Of a stretch of 64,000 bases of DNA, positions 53,690 to 63,601 are shown piece after piece. The notes under the pieces are model-generated. The model saw only the letters and a program-made list of their open reading frames with translations, searched no databases and was not told the origin of the DNA. Made by a program: the position numbers and the translations under genes. The stretch is from Rhodophyticola porphyridii (GTDB lineage Bacteria; Pseudomonadota; Alphaproteobacteria; Rhodobacterales; Rhodobacteraceae). The first letter of the stretch is position 1. Each line of letters opens with the position of its first letter. The stretch is taken from NCBI RefSeq assembly GCF_003688285.1, contig NZ_RCNT01000001.1:310001-374000 (forward strand), in the 5' to 3' direction.

Positions 53690-54204
53690 GCGGGTTTCTT
53701 CGCCCCGAGGTCCGGCGCATGCTTTATCGCTGGCGCGAGGTGCTGGCCGCAGTCACGCTGGCGGCACTCGGCCTTTGGATCGCGCTGGATCACGGGCGGA
53801 TCGTTCCGGGATTCGGTTGGGTTCTTGTGGCGCTTGCCGTGCCTCTGGGCGCCATCGCGCTGCGCCGGGCACGATTTGCCGGTTCCGGGGACGGTCCGGG
53901 CGTGGTCGGCCTGATCGAGGGGAAAGTCACCTATATGGGTCCTTACTACGGGGGGGCGGTTTCACTGGATGATCTGACGGCCTTGTCGCTGCGGCGGGGC
54001 GCGGACGGCAAATCCTTCTGGGTCATGGCCGAGGTGGAGCAGGTTCTGGTGATCCCCACCGATGCCCATGGTGCGGACGTGCTTTACGATGCGTTCACGC
54101 GCCTCGACGGGCTCTCCACCTCCCATCTTCTGGCAAGCCTGCGCGGGACCGGGCCCGGAACCGTCACGCTCTGGCGCCGCGACACTCTCCCGGCCTTGAC
54201 TTGA
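53686..54204 (+). CDS. Membrane protein of unknown function
   Basis: The 172-aa protein has two hydrophobic segments near residues 20-34 and 42-58, then a soluble C-terminal domain of about 110 residues. It overlaps the preceding gene by 4 nt. The family is not recognised. It ends 60 nt before gshA. Confidence 0.7.
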   Translation: MSGFLRPEVRRMLYRWREVLAAVTLAALGLWIALDHGRIVPGFGWVLVALAVPLGAIALRRARFAGSGDGPGVVGLIEGKVTYMGPYYGGAVSLDDLTALSLRRGADGKSFWVMAEVEQVLVIPTDAHGADVLYDAFTRLDGLSTSHLLASLRGTGPGTVTLWRRDTLPALT

Positions 54205-54264
54205 CCCCGCGCGCGGGCCAGTCCTTGCCCCCACGATCAGCCAACAATCCCGGAGCCAATTTCC

Positions 54265-55635
54265 ATGTCCATCCCCCAATCCGGCGGCGGCCCGATCGAA
54301 CGGCATGAGCAACTGGCAGAGTATCTTGCCGAGGGGTGCAAACCGAAAGACGCCTGGCGCATCGGTACGGAGCACGAGAAATTCGGATACTGCCAAGACA
54401 CTCTGAAACCGCTGCCATATGAGGGGGAGCGATCGATCCGGGCCGTTCTGGAGGGGCTGCGCGACCGGTTCGGCTGGTCGCCCGTGACCGAGGGCGGCCA
54501 CATTATCGGGCTGGAAAAGGACGGCGCGAACGTATCTCTGGAACCCGGGGGCGCGCTTGAGTTGTCAGGCGCGCCGCTGGAGACGATCCACCAGACCTGT
54601 GATGAGGTGAACGACCATCTGCGGGAGGTCAAATCGGTCGCCGATGAAATCGGCGTCGGCTTCATCGGTCTGGGGGCGGCCCCGATCTGGACCCATGATC
54701 AGATGCCGCTGATGCCCAAGGGGCGCTACAAGCTGATGGATGCCTATATGCAGCGCGTCGGCACCATGGGCACAACAATGATGCGGCGGACCTGTACGGT
54801 TCAGGTGAACCTCGATTTCGGGTCCGAGGCGGACATGGTGCAGAAGTTCCGCGTCGCCCTGGCCTTGCAGCCCGTGGCAACCGCACTTTTTGCCAATTCC
54901 CCGTTCTTCGAGGGCAAGATCAACGGTCACAAAAGCTGGCGTAGCCGGGTGTGGCGGGACCTGGACGCGGATCGGACCGGCATGCTGCCCTTCGTGTTCG
55001 AAGATGGCTTCGGGTTCGAGGCCTATGCGGACTATGCGCTCGATGTGCCGATGTATTTCGTCTATCGCAATGGCGTCTATGTGGATGCCTTGGGGCAGAG
55101 CTTCCGCGATTTTCTGAAAGGTGAGTTGCCGGCGCTGCCCGGCGAAAAACCCACCCTGAGCGACTGGGCGGATCACCTCACCACGATTTTCCCCGAGGCC
55201 CGGCTGAAGAAATTCATCGAGATGCGGGGCGCCGATGGTGGGCCCTGGCGTCGGCTTTGCGCGCTTCCGGCCTTCTGGGTCGGGCTTACCTACGATCAGG
55301 GCGCGCTGGATGCAGCCTGGGATTTGGTGAAGGGCTGGGACGCGGAGACGCGGGAAGCGCTGCGCATTGCGGCCTCTGTCGAGGGGCTTCAGGCCCAGGT
55401 CGCAGGGATCAGCATGCACGACCTGGCGCGCGAGGTCGTGCAGATCGCCGAGGCGGGTCTTGCCGCCCGCGCGATGCCGGGCGCGGGCGGGCTGATCCCG
55501 AACGAGACCCATTTCCTGAATGCGCTGAAGGAGAGCGTTGACAACGGGCAGGTGCCAGCGGACGAGCTTCTGGAGCGGTATAACGGGGATTGGGGCGGGA
55601 ACTTGACCCGCATCTACAAGGAATACAGCTACTAG
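54265..55635 (+). CDS. gshA: Glutamate--cysteine ligase, plant/alphaproteobacterial type
   Basis: The 456-aa protein has the GCS2-type ATP-grasp-like fold with GTEHEKFGYC, GLEKDGANVSLEPGGALELSG, and QVNLDFGSEADM. It makes gamma-glutamylcysteine, the first step of glutathione synthesis. The start at 54265 fits the family N-terminus. Its stop shares a CTAG with the convergent DUF805 gene. Confidence 0.93.
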   Translation: MSIPQSGGGPIERHEQLAEYLAEGCKPKDAWRIGTEHEKFGYCQDTLKPLPYEGERSIRAVLEGLRDRFGWSPVTEGGHIIGLEKDGANVSLEPGGALELSGAPLETIHQTCDEVNDHLREVKSVADEIGVGFIGLGAAPIWTHDQMPLMPKGRYKLMDAYMQRVGTMGTTMMRRTCTVQVNLDFGSEADMVQKFRVALALQPVATALFANSPFFEGKINGHKSWRSRVWRDLDADRTGMLPFVFEDGFGFEAYADYALDVPMYFVYRNGVYVDALGQSFRDFLKGELPALPGEKPTLSDWADHLTTIFPEARLKKFIEMRGADGGPWRRLCALPAFWVGLTYDQGALDAAWDLVKGWDAETREALRIAASVEGLQAQVAGISMHDLAREVVQIAEAGLAARAMPGAGGLIPNETHFLNALKESVDNGQVPADELLERYNGDWGGNLTRIYKEYSY

Positions 55636-56018
55636 CCGTCAGCGATCGGATTGGGCCCGTATTCGTTTCTGCCGTCCTGACTTGGCTGGATGTACCAGAA
55701 GATCAGGATCAACCCGCCGATCAGCGGGATAAACGCAAGAAGCAACCACCAGGCCGACCGGCCGGTATCATGAAGCCGTCTTGCGCCGACTGCGATAAAC
55801 GGCAGCAGCACCGCCAATGAATAGATGACCCCGAGTACGCTGTTGGTTAGGCCGGTTGTCATCGAAGCACCGAAGATCGTGCGGTCGATGATGTTCAGGA
55901 TGGCGCTGACACCGATATTGAACAGAAAGAACCACCAGAATTCCGATCGTCGGGCGCGGCCCGAAAAGGTGGCGTATTTGTCCAGAAGAACGGTACGGAC
56001 GGCTGTCTGAAAATCCAT
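55632..56018 (-). CDS. DUF805 membrane protein
   Basis: The 128-aa protein has four hydrophobic segments and the family motif GRARRSEFWWFFLFN with RRLHDTGRSAWWLLL. Its function is unknown. The ATG at 56018 gives the usual DUF805 start with a short charged lead. The stop at 55632 overlaps the gshA stop in CTAG. Confidence 0.85.
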   Translation of the reverse strand: MDFQTAVRTVLLDKYATFSGRARRSEFWWFFLFNIGVSAILNIIDRTIFGASMTTGLTNSVLGVIYSLAVLLPFIAVGARRLHDTGRSAWWLLLAFIPLIGGLILIFWYIQPSQDGRNEYGPNPIADG

Positions 56019-56073
56019 AATAAACCTCGTGAACAAGGCCTCAGCTTAATAGGGCAGGCCTATCAAAACAAGG

Positions 56074-56679
56074 TCATTTGCCTATTCTGGGTTCGCTGCC
56101 GTCTCGAATGCGTTCGATGTTCTTCTGATGCCTGACAAAGATAAGTGCGGCCAGAGCGACGGTGACCAGATTGGCCTGTGGCATGCCAAGAATCGTCATC
56201 CAGACCGGGGCAAGAAAAGCCGCGACCAGCGCCGACAGCGACGAAATCCGGCTTATCGCGGCGGTGGCGGCCCATGTCAGGCAAGCGGCGATGCCCGCAG
56301 GCCAGAAGAGCGCAAGAAGCGTGCCAAGAAAGGTGGCCACGCCCTTGCCGCCCTTGAACCCGAGGAAAACCGGAAAGCAATGGCCCATGAAGGCCGCGAA
56401 GCCCGCCACCTGGGCCGCATCCTCGGCAAAAAGCCATCTGGCAAGCAGCACGGCGATGCCGCCTTTGCCCGCATCGAGGATGAGCGTCAGGAACGCCGCC
56501 GGTTTGTTGCCGGTGCGAAGCACGTTGGTGGCCCCGATATTGCCCGAACCGATCCGCCGGATATCGCCCAGCCCGAAAAGCCGCGCCATGACCAGTCCAA
56601 ATGGAACCGATCCCAGAACATAAGCCGCCAGACCGACAAGACCTAGAACCGCCATCGGGGTCTGGAATTCCGGGATCAT
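56074..56679 (-). CDS. plsY: Acyl-phosphate glycerol-3-phosphate acyltransferase
   Basis: The 201-aa membrane enzyme has the PlsY motifs GSVPFGLVMARLFGL, GSGNIGATNVLRTGN, and FKGGKGVATFLG in its cytoplasmic loops. It acylates glycerol-3-phosphate with acyl-phosphate. The start overlaps the stop of the dihydroorotase-like gene. Confidence 0.93.
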   Translation of the reverse strand: MIPEFQTPMAVLGLVGLAAYVLGSVPFGLVMARLFGLGDIRRIGSGNIGATNVLRTGNKPAAFLTLILDAGKGGIAVLLARWLFAEDAAQVAGFAAFMGHCFPVFLGFKGGKGVATFLGTLLALFWPAGIAACLTWAATAAISRISSLSALVAAFLAPVWMTILGMPQANLVTVALAALIFVRHQKNIERIRDGSEPRIGK

Positions 56680-57950
56680 GACGCCCCCCTGCGGTAGACG
56701 ATATCGCCGCCGACCAGTGTCGTCTCGACCCGGCCTTGCATCCGCTGCCCGTCAAACGGGGTATTTTTCGATTTCGACCGAAGCCTGGCCCGGTCAAGCA
56801 CGAAAGGCACATCCGGATCGAACAGGACCAGATCGGCGGGGGCGCCAACTCTGAGCCGTCCGCCCGGCAGGCCTAACCGGCGCGCGGGATTGAGAGCCAT
56901 GGCGCGAAACAGAACAGGCAGCGTCAGCTGCTCCGCGTGGTAAAGCCGCAGCGCGGCTGGCAGGAGCGTTTCAAGTCCGACGGCCCCGCTTGCTGCGGCC
57001 TCGAACGGCAGGCGTTTGCTTTCCTCGTCCTGGGGTGTGTGCATGGAGCAGATCACATCGATCAGCCCATCCCGTACCGCGTCGATCATGGCGATCCGGT
57101 CCGTTTCGGCACGAAGCGGCGGCTTGATCTTGAAAAAAGTCCGGTAATCGGCCACATCCAGCTCATTCAGGGTCAGATGGTGGATCGAAACGCCCGCGGT
57201 TACATCCAGGCCCTCTGCCTTTGCGCGTGCAAGGGCGGGCAGGGCGCTGGCGGTACTGATCTGGTCGGCGTGGTAGCGTGCGCCCGTCATCTGCACCAGC
57301 GCGAGATCCCGTTCCAGACCCATCTTCTCGGCCGTGGGCGAGACCGCCGGTAGCCCGCGCAGCGATGCGAACTTGCCCGAGGTGACGGCCGCCCCCTCGC
57401 TCAGCCCGGGATCCTGGGGATGGGCCACGATCAGCGCGCCGACCGAGCGCGCATACCTCATGCAGCGGCTGAAGACCTTGGTGTCGGCGACGACGTGATC
57501 GCCATCGGTGAAGGCGACGGCGCCGGCATCCAGCAGGAAACCGATCTCGGTCATCTCGCGGCCCGCCCGGGCCTTGGTCAGCGCGGCCATCGGGAGGAAG
57601 CGGACCGCCGCGGCCTCTTGTCCCCGCCGGCGCACAAAATCGAGCACTTCGGGCGTGTCGATCGGCGTTGTCGTGTCGGGCCGGGTAACGATTGTCGTCA
57701 CCCCGCCAGCTGCGGCCGCGGCGCCCGCCGTGCGAAAGCTTTCCTTGTGGCGTTCGCCGGGCTCACCCACCTTGACACCCAGATCGACGATACCGGGGGC
57801 CAGACACAGCCCGCCACAATCCACGCCGCCCGCCCGGTCGCCATCGCCGATCTCTGCGATCACTCCGTTTTCGATGCGCAGCCAGCCAAGAGTCTCGGTC
57901 TGGGCTTCGGGATCGATCAGCCTGGCGTTGCGGTAAAGCGCGTTGGTCAT
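56676..57950 (-). CDS. Degenerate dihydroorotase-like protein (PyrX-type, probably noncatalytic)
   Basis: The 424-aa protein has the dihydroorotase barrel with YHADQIST and VSIHHLTL, but the zinc HxH site is replaced by DLGVKVGEPG. The catalytic-Asp region also reads ICSMHTPQ instead of the TDHAPH type, so metal binding and catalysis should be lost. Such PyrX (PyrC') proteins assemble with aspartate transcarbamoylase in pseudomonads and relatives. pyrB lies three genes upstream in the same operon, supporting a structural role. An active dihydroorotase must be elsewhere. Confidence 0.88.
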   Translation of the reverse strand: MTNALYRNARLIDPEAQTETLGWLRIENGVIAEIGDGDRAGGVDCGGLCLAPGIVDLGVKVGEPGERHKESFRTAGAAAAAGGVTTIVTRPDTTTPIDTPEVLDFVRRRGQEAAAVRFLPMAALTKARAGREMTEIGFLLDAGAVAFTDGDHVVADTKVFSRCMRYARSVGALIVAHPQDPGLSEGAAVTSGKFASLRGLPAVSPTAEKMGLERDLALVQMTGARYHADQISTASALPALARAKAEGLDVTAGVSIHHLTLNELDVADYRTFFKIKPPLRAETDRIAMIDAVRDGLIDVICSMHTPQDEESKRLPFEAAASGAVGLETLLPAALRLYHAEQLTLPVLFRAMALNPARRLGLPGGRLRVGAPADLVLFDPDVPFVLDRARLRSKSKNTPFDGQRMQGRVETTLVGGDIVYRRGAS

Positions 57951-58414
57951 GAGGAAGGCCCGGTTGCGCCGCCGCGCGCACGGTCGATATCGGTAATCAC
58001 AGCGGCGGGGTCGGCCTGATACTTCAGCAGATGTTTGTCGCCGCCCTCGGTCACGACCTGTACCGCGCCGAGCAGGCTGCGGGTCACGGCGATACTTTCC
58101 AGCGGGATGCTGCGTGTTCCGGGGCCAAGCAGGCGCCGATTGGTCAGATCCCACCGCGCCTTGACCTCGTCGCTGGCAAGATAGAACGCACGTACAGCGA
58201 TGGCGGCAAGCCCGCCGATGGCTCCGGTCCAGATATGCGCGTTTCCAAGAGCGGCCAGGATCGCCATCCCGAGCGCCATGGCAATCGCCGCCATCCAGGC
58301 ATGGGCCCGCCAATAAGTCGCCGTATCCCCGGTGAAATGCGCAATCACATGTTCCCCATCGGCCAGTTCGGAGGTTGGCGTCATCGGCGTATGCGTCTGT
58401 GACGTGTCGCTCAT
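57947..58414 (-). CDS. Membrane protein with bacterial PH-like C-terminus
   Basis: The 155-aa protein has two hydrophobic segments (about residues 42-78) and a soluble end with WDLTNRRLLGPGTRSIPLESI, which resembles bacterial PH-domain proteins. The ATG at 58414 overlaps the stop of the preceding gene and its stop overlaps pyrX. The role is unknown; its place inside the pyrimidine operon is unusual. Confidence 0.7.
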   Translation of the reverse strand: MSDTSQTHTPMTPTSELADGEHVIAHFTGDTATYWRAHAWMAAIAMALGMAILAALGNAHIWTGAIGGLAAIAVRAFYLASDEVKARWDLTNRRLLGPGTRSIPLESIAVTRSLLGAVQVVTEGGDKHLLKYQADPAAVITDIDRARGGATGPSS

Positions 58415-58929
58415 CTCAAAACCCACCAGATCAGCAAGGCCAGTGCCGCGGCCAGCAGCAAGCCCAGAAGAACCGTACCAGTGGAACCGGCACGGCCGGT
58501 CTCGGCGGGCGTGGCCCGGGCGGGCGGTTTGCGCGCAAGGCTGGCCGCTGGCAGCTCCGCGGCATGATCGGCCCGCGCCATGGGCAATGAGGCGATCAGC
58601 GTGGCCTTGGCGCCCGGCTTTGGTGTCCGATCCACGGCAGAGGACGGGACGAGTAGGACAGAGCCTTGCAGCGCATCCATTCGCGCGGCGGCTTCGGCCA
58701 TCGCGTCCTCCTCCAGCTCAAATGCTGCCTCGGCGTAACTGCTGAGCGGCATGCCCGCGAGATCCTCAATCGGAAACATCTCTATCAGATCGGTATCGAG
58801 ATCTGCGACACCGATCCACTCGGCGAGCGGCGGCAGATCGGGGCGCGCACCCTGCTGCCGGGTCAGATGGGTATGCCGCGTGTCGACAGGCATGTTCAGC
58901 GCGAGGATGTGAAGCGTTGTGACGGTCAC
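58411..58929 (-). CDS. Hypothetical protein with C-terminal membrane anchor
   Basis: The 172-aa protein has an N-terminal soluble part, an Ala/Pro-rich linker with [13 protein letters not shown], and one membrane helix at the very end ([22 protein letters not shown]). It looks like a tail-anchored protein. It overlaps pyrB at its start and the PH-like gene at its end. I cannot assign a function. Confidence 0.68.
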   Translation of the reverse strand: MTVTTLHILALNMPVDTRHTHLTRQQGARPDLPPLAEWIGVADLDTDLIEMFPIEDLAGMPLSSYAEAAFELEEDAMAEAAARMDALQGSVLLVPSSAVDRTPKPGAKATLIASLPMARADHAAELPAASLARKPPARATPAETGRAGSTGTVLLGLLLAAALALLIWWVLR

Positions 58930-59882
58930 GCCATCACCCCCTGTGGGGTCCGGCAGGCGCGCAGGTTCCGGGCCAGAAGATCCATCACCGCCATGCGCAC
59001 GGCGACCCCCATTTCAACCTGTTCCTGAATAACGCTTCGGTTAATGTCGTCGGCGATGGTGCCGTCGATCTCCACTCCCCTGTTCATCGGACCGGGGTGC
59101 ATTACGATGGCGTCGGGCTTGGCGGCAGCCAGCTTCTCGGCATCGAGCCCGAAGCGATGGTAATACTCGCGTTCCGACGGGATGAATGCGCCGTCCATCC
59201 GTTCTTTCTGAAGCCGCAGCATCATGACCACATCGCAACCTTCAAGCCCTTCGGCCATGTTGTCGTAAACCTCCACGCCCCACTCCGCCACGCCCGCCGG
59301 CATCAGGGTCGGCGGCCCGATCAGCCGGATCCGGTTTTCCATCTTTCCAAGCAGCAGGATGTTCGATCGTGCCACCCGCGAATGGGCGATATCGCCGCAA
59401 ATTGCGATGTTGAGGCGATGAAGACGCCCCTTCGCACGGCGGATCGTCAACGCATCCAGCAAGGCCTGCGTCGGGTGTTCATGCCGTCCGTCGCCTGCAT
59501 TCAGGACGGCACAATTCACTTTTTCGGCCAAGAGGTTGACCGCACCTGAATGCGGGTGCCGGACAACCAGCAGGTCCGGATGCATCGCGTTCAGGGTCAG
59601 GGCGGTGTCGATCAGCGTTTCGCCCTTTTTCAGGGAGCTTGCCGCCATCGCCATGTTCATCACATCCGCTCCGAGGCGCTTGCCCGCGATCTCGAAACTG
59701 GCCTGGGTCCTGGTGGAGGCCTCGAAGAACATGTTGATCTGGGTGAGGCCGGTGAGCGCGTCGCCATGTTTCTGGGTGCCGCGTTCCATTTCGGCATAGC
59801 GGTCCGCAAGATCGAGAATTGTGGTGATCTCCTCCGACCGCAGAGGCTCGATTCCAAGCAGATGCTTCTGGCGAAAACTCAT
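58926..59882 (-). CDS. pyrB: Aspartate transcarbamoylase catalytic subunit
   Basis: The 318-aa protein has the carbamoyl-phosphate loop [19 protein letters not shown] and the aspartate-binding [10 protein letters not shown]. It condenses carbamoyl phosphate and aspartate in pyrimidine synthesis. The ATG at 59882 gives the family N-terminus. It heads an operon containing the PyrX-like gene, consistent with a PyrB-PyrX assembly. Confidence 0.95.
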   Translation of the reverse strand: MSFRQKHLLGIEPLRSEEITTILDLADRYAEMERGTQKHGDALTGLTQINMFFEASTRTQASFEIAGKRLGADVMNMAMAASSLKKGETLIDTALTLNAMHPDLLVVRHPHSGAVNLLAEKVNCAVLNAGDGRHEHPTQALLDALTIRRAKGRLHRLNIAICGDIAHSRVARSNILLLGKMENRIRLIGPPTLMPAGVAEWGVEVYDNMAEGLEGCDVVMMLRLQKERMDGAFIPSEREYYHRFGLDAEKLAAAKPDAIVMHPGPMNRGVEIDGTIADDINRSVIQEQVEMGVAVRMAVMDLLARNLRACRTPQGVMA

Positions 59883-60086
59883 CGGACCCTCGCAGCTTCG
59901 GCCGGTTATAGGCATCCGGACCGCGTGCTGGCAAGGCTCCGGACATCCGCAGATGGTGGCGTATTCCGGCGCTGTCGGAAAAGGCGGACCGGACCGCGTG
60001 GCGGGGCGCTGCGGCCCGGGGCCGCAATGTCGAATGTAGTCGCGATGGCCATTTACCTTGGTCTCAGGCGGGCCTAGCTTGGATCC

Positions 60087-60905
60087 ATGGATCAGTCACT
60101 GGATTTTCATACCGCCAAGGCTCTTCTGGAATGGCAGGTGGAGCTTGGTGCCGATGAAGCGATTGGCGATGTTCCGATCGACCGCTACGAACTTGAAGAC
60201 ACGGCTCCGAAGCCTGCGCCGAACGCCGATCCGGGGTCTGGTGCCGTCGGAGCGCCGCCGCATGCGGCAAGCCCCCGAGCCAGACCTGAACCCGGGCCGG
60301 CTGATGCGGTGGCCGATGCTGAGCGGATGGCGGCGGCCGCGGCTGATCTGGGCGCGCTTCGCGATGCCATGGCGGAGTTTTCCCATTGCGACCTGAAAAA
60401 AGGCGCGCGAAGCCTCGTCTTTGCCGATGGTGACCCCTCGGCGCGTGTGATGATCATCGGCGAGGCCCCGGGCCGGGACGAGGATGTTCAGGGAAAACCT
60501 TTCGTGGGCCGGGCCGGACAGTTGCTGGATCGGATGTTCGCCGCGATCGAGATGGGCCGGGCACGCGAAGATGACGGTGCGCTCTACATCACCAACACTC
60601 TGCCGTGGCGCCCGCCGCAGAACCGCGACCCGAGCCCGGACGAAATGGCGATGATGCTGCCTTTCGTGAAGCGGCACGTGGCGCTGGCCGATCCCGATAT
60701 CCTGATCCTGATGGGCAATGTGTCCTGTCAGGGGATACTGGGCCGCAAAGGGATAACGCGGATGCGCGGGCAATGGACCGATGCCTTGGGCAAGCCGGTC
60801 CTGCCGATGTTCCATCCCGCCTATCTGCTCAGAAATCCGATCATGAAACGGGAAGCCTGGGCCGATCTGCTGAGCCTCAGGGCGCGGTTGGAGGGGGAGG
60901 CATGA
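60087..60905 (+). CDS. Uracil-DNA glycosylase, family 4-like without iron-sulfur cysteines
   Basis: The 272-aa protein has the motif [17 protein letters not shown] and the second motif [11 protein letters not shown] of type-4 uracil-DNA glycosylases. It has only two cysteines, and the usual KCRPP region reads PWRPP, so the [4Fe-4S] ligands are missing. An Ala/Pro-rich linker (residues about 40-75) precedes the domain. It should excise uracil from DNA. The next gene overlaps its stop by 4 nt. Confidence 0.85.
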   Translation: MDQSLDFHTAKALLEWQVELGADEAIGDVPIDRYELEDTAPKPAPNADPGSGAVGAPPHAASPRARPEPGPADAVADAERMAAAAADLGALRDAMAEFSHCDLKKGARSLVFADGDPSARVMIIGEAPGRDEDVQGKPFVGRAGQLLDRMFAAIEMGRAREDDGALYITNTLPWRPPQNRDPSPDEMAMMLPFVKRHVALADPDILILMGNVSCQGILGRKGITRMRGQWTDALGKPVLPMFHPAYLLRNPIMKREAWADLLSLRARLEGEA

Positions 60906-61498
60906 AGATCCTGGCCTTCTCGGACCTGCATCTGAACACTGCCGCGCGCGATGCGATCCTCGCAGCCGCGCAGGAGGCCGATGTCATCATCGGCGCCGGA
61001 GATTTCGCGCAGCGCCGGGAGGGGCTCGAGAGTTTCATGACGGGGCTGTCCGCCATCGACGGCAAGGCGATCTACGTCGCCGGCAACAACGAAACGGTGG
61101 CCGAACTGAAGGCGGTAACCGGGGCGCCCGTGCTCCACGGCGATGCGGTCGACCGCGACGACATCACTTTTGCCGGCATCGGCTGCGCGGTTCCGCCTTT
61201 GCCGCCTCTGCCATGGGGATCGGCCGATCTGACCGAGGATCAGGCCCGCGCTCTGTTCGATCGGATCTCCCATGCGGATGTGCTGATCTCGCACTCGCCG
61301 CCGAAAGGTGTGGCCGACACGCACAGCAAGGGCGGACAGATCGGATCGGTTGCAGTGAGAGAGGCGGCGGAGCGTCTCCAGCCCCGGCTTCTTCTGTGCG
61401 GGCACGTCCATGATTGCTGGGGCGTCTCCGGAATGATCGGCGCGACGCGAGTGCACAACCTTGGGCCCTCGCCGACTTGGTTCGAGGTGCATGCATGA
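60902..61498 (+). CDS. Metallophosphoesterase of the calcineurin-like superfamily
   Basis: The 198-aa protein has the dimetal motifs FSDLHLN, GAGDFAQRR (in place of GDxxD), VAGNNE (GNHE variant), ISHSPP and CGHVHD. It should cleave a phosphoester, but the substrate is unknown. Its ATG overlaps the glycosylase stop, and its stop overlaps moaB by 4 nt. Confidence 0.85.
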   Translation: MKILAFSDLHLNTAARDAILAAAQEADVIIGAGDFAQRREGLESFMTGLSAIDGKAIYVAGNNETVAELKAVTGAPVLHGDAVDRDDITFAGIGCAVPPLPPLPWGSADLTEDQARALFDRISHADVLISHSPPKGVADTHSKGGQIGSVAVREAAERLQPRLLLCGHVHDCWGVSGMIGATRVHNLGPSPTWFEVHA

Positions 61499-62037
61499 GC
61501 AGGATTGACGAAAGCAAGGAGTTTGTTCCGGTCAGGATCGCCGTTCTTGCCGTATCGGACACGCGCGGGCTGGCCGAGGACAAATCGGGGGACGTTCTGG
61601 TGGCGCGCCTGACCGACGCGGGCCACCATCTGGCCGCGCGCCATATCCTCCGGGACGAGCGGGACCAGATTGCGAACCAGTTGCGGGTCTGGTGCAACGA
61701 TCCCGAGATCGACGTGGTCATCACCACGGGCGGCACCGGACTGACGGGCCGCGACGTGACGGTCGAGGCGCATCGCGACGTCTATGAAAAGGAGATCGAG
61801 GCGTTCGGAACGGTCTTCACCATCGTGTCGATGCAGAAAATCGGCACCTCGGCGGTGCAGTCGCGGGCCACGGGCGGCGTTGCGAACGGCACCTATCTGT
61901 TCGCGCTGCCCGGCAGCAGTGGGGCCTGCAAGGATGCCTGGGACGAAATCCTGCGCTGGCAGCTTGATTACCGCCACCGCCCCTGCAATTTCGTGGAGAT
62001 CCTGCCGCGTCTGGATGAACACAAGCGACGGAAATGA
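61495..62037 (+). CDS. moaB: Molybdenum cofactor biosynthesis protein B
   Basis: The 180-aa protein has the MogA/MoaB molybdopterin-binding fold with LAVSDTRGLAEDKSG, TTGGTGLTGRDVT, and LPGSSGACKDAWDE. It adenylylates molybdopterin or aids metal insertion. It ends an overlapping triplet with the glycosylase and phosphoesterase genes. Confidence 0.92.
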   Translation: MSRIDESKEFVPVRIAVLAVSDTRGLAEDKSGDVLVARLTDAGHHLAARHILRDERDQIANQLRVWCNDPEIDVVITTGGTGLTGRDVTVEAHRDVYEKEIEAFGTVFTIVSMQKIGTSAVQSRATGGVANGTYLFALPGSSGACKDAWDEILRWQLDYRHRPCNFVEILPRLDEHKRRK

Positions 62038-62133
62038 CCCGAATCCACGTGAAAGCCCCTATAAGGCCATAGACTTGGACTGTTTCAGCCCGAACACTAC
62101 CTTTCTGTGTAACGGCACCTGATAGGCACCTTA

Positions 62134-63597
62134 ATGCGATTTTTCCGACGCTCCCTGGTGGGCCTGTTTCTCATCTCGCTGACCGTGGGTCTTCTGGCTC
62201 TGGCCGGCAACGCCATCTATTCCGGGCTACAATCGCGTTGGGCGGAGGAAAGCCGGCCGGGCGACATGCGCGAGCGGGTGTTTACAGCCGAGGTCGGTGT
62301 CATGGCGCCGCAGACGATCACCCCGGTTCTGACGGCCTTCGGAGAGGTGCGGAGCCGGCGCACGCTGGAATTGCGCGCGCCCGCCGAAGGTTTGGTGATC
62401 GAGCTGGCAGACGGGTTTGAAGATGGCGGTGCGGTCGAGGCCGGTCAGGTGCTGCTCCGGATCGACCCTGCGGAGGCGCAATCCACGCGGGATACCGCCG
62501 CGGCCGATCTGAGGGAGGCGGAGGCGGAGTTGCGCGATGCCACCCGCGCGCTGGATCTGGCGCGCGAAGATGTCGCCGCCGCGCAGGCCCAGGCCGATCT
62601 GCGCCTGCGCGCGCTTACCCGGCAGCAGAATCTGGCGCAGCGCGGGGTCGGCAGCGCCTCTGCGGTGGAAACCGCGGAACTGGCTGCCGCAACGGCGACA
62701 CAGGCCGTGTTGTCCCGCAGGCAGGCTCTTGCCCTCGCGGAAGCGCGCGTGGATCAGGCGGCCACCGCGATCGACCGGCGCCGTATCACCTTGGCCCAGG
62801 CCGACCGGGGTCTTGCCGAAACCGAACTGACCGCCGGGTTCTCCGGTGTGCTGGCAGAGGTGAACGTGGTGGCCGGGCGTCTCGTCAACCGGAACGAACA
62901 GATCGCCCGGCTGATCGACCCCGATGCGCTGGAGGTCGCGTTCCGTGTGTCGACCACGCAGTATTCGCGCCTGCTCGATGACGACGGGCGTCTGCCGCGT
63001 CTCGATGTGACCGTGGTGCTGGATGTGTTCGGGCTGGACATCACCGCGCCGGCCGTTCTCACACGCGAAAGCGGCGCTGTGGAGGAGGGGCAGTCGGGCC
63101 GGCTGCTGTTTGCGCAATTGCAGGAGGTGCGCGGATTCCGCGCGGGCGATTTCGTCACGGTGCAACTGGAAGAGGCCCCGTTGAGCGGTGTCGTCCTGCT
63201 GCCATCGACGGCGGTCGATGGCGATGGCCGCATCCTCGTGCTGGGGGAGGAGAACCGGCTTGAGGAAGCCGAGGTGACCGTGCTGCGCCGACAGGGCGAC
63301 GATGTGATCGTCCGTGCGCCCGATCTTCATGGCCGCGAGGTCGTTCAGGCGCGCACCCCGGTGCTTGGGGCGGGCATTCGCATCAACCCCCTGCGCCCGG
63401 CGGACGCGGAGGAACAGGCCGGCGCAACGCCCGAAACGCTTGCGCTTGACCCCGAGCGCCGCGCCCGGCTGATCGCTTTTGTCGAAGGCAACAGCTTCAT
63501 CCCCGCGGATGTGAAAGAGCGGATGCTGCTTCAGCTCAATCAGGACGAAGTTCCGGCCCGCATGGTTGCGCGGATCGAAGCCCGGATGGGGAGCTAG
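62134..63597 (+). CDS. RND efflux periplasmic adaptor (membrane fusion protein)
   Basis: The 487-aa protein has an N-terminal membrane helix (residues 8-28), a barrel-sandwich part (ELRAPAEGLVIELADGFEDG), a long alpha-hairpin with many Ala and heptads (about residues 110-240), and further beta-barrel repeats (AGFSGVLAEVNVVAGRLV). It links an RND pump to an outer-membrane channel. The pump gene follows after 4 nt. The C-terminal tail (about 35 residues) is longer than usual. Confidence 0.88.
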   Translation: MRFFRRSLVGLFLISLTVGLLALAGNAIYSGLQSRWAEESRPGDMRERVFTAEVGVMAPQTITPVLTAFGEVRSRRTLELRAPAEGLVIELADGFEDGGAVEAGQVLLRIDPAEAQSTRDTAAADLREAEAELRDATRALDLAREDVAAAQAQADLRLRALTRQQNLAQRGVGSASAVETAELAAATATQAVLSRRQALALAEARVDQAATAIDRRRITLAQADRGLAETELTAGFSGVLAEVNVVAGRLVNRNEQIARLIDPDALEVAFRVSTTQYSRLLDDDGRLPRLDVTVVLDVFGLDITAPAVLTRESGAVEEGQSGRLLFAQLQEVRGFRAGDFVTVQLEEAPLSGVVLLPSTAVDGDGRILVLGEENRLEEAEVTVLRRQGDDVIVRAPDLHGREVVQARTPVLGAGIRINPLRPADAEEQAGATPETLALDPERRARLIAFVEGNSFIPADVKERMLLQLNQDEVPARMVARIEARMGS

Positions 63598-63601
63598 GGC
63601 G

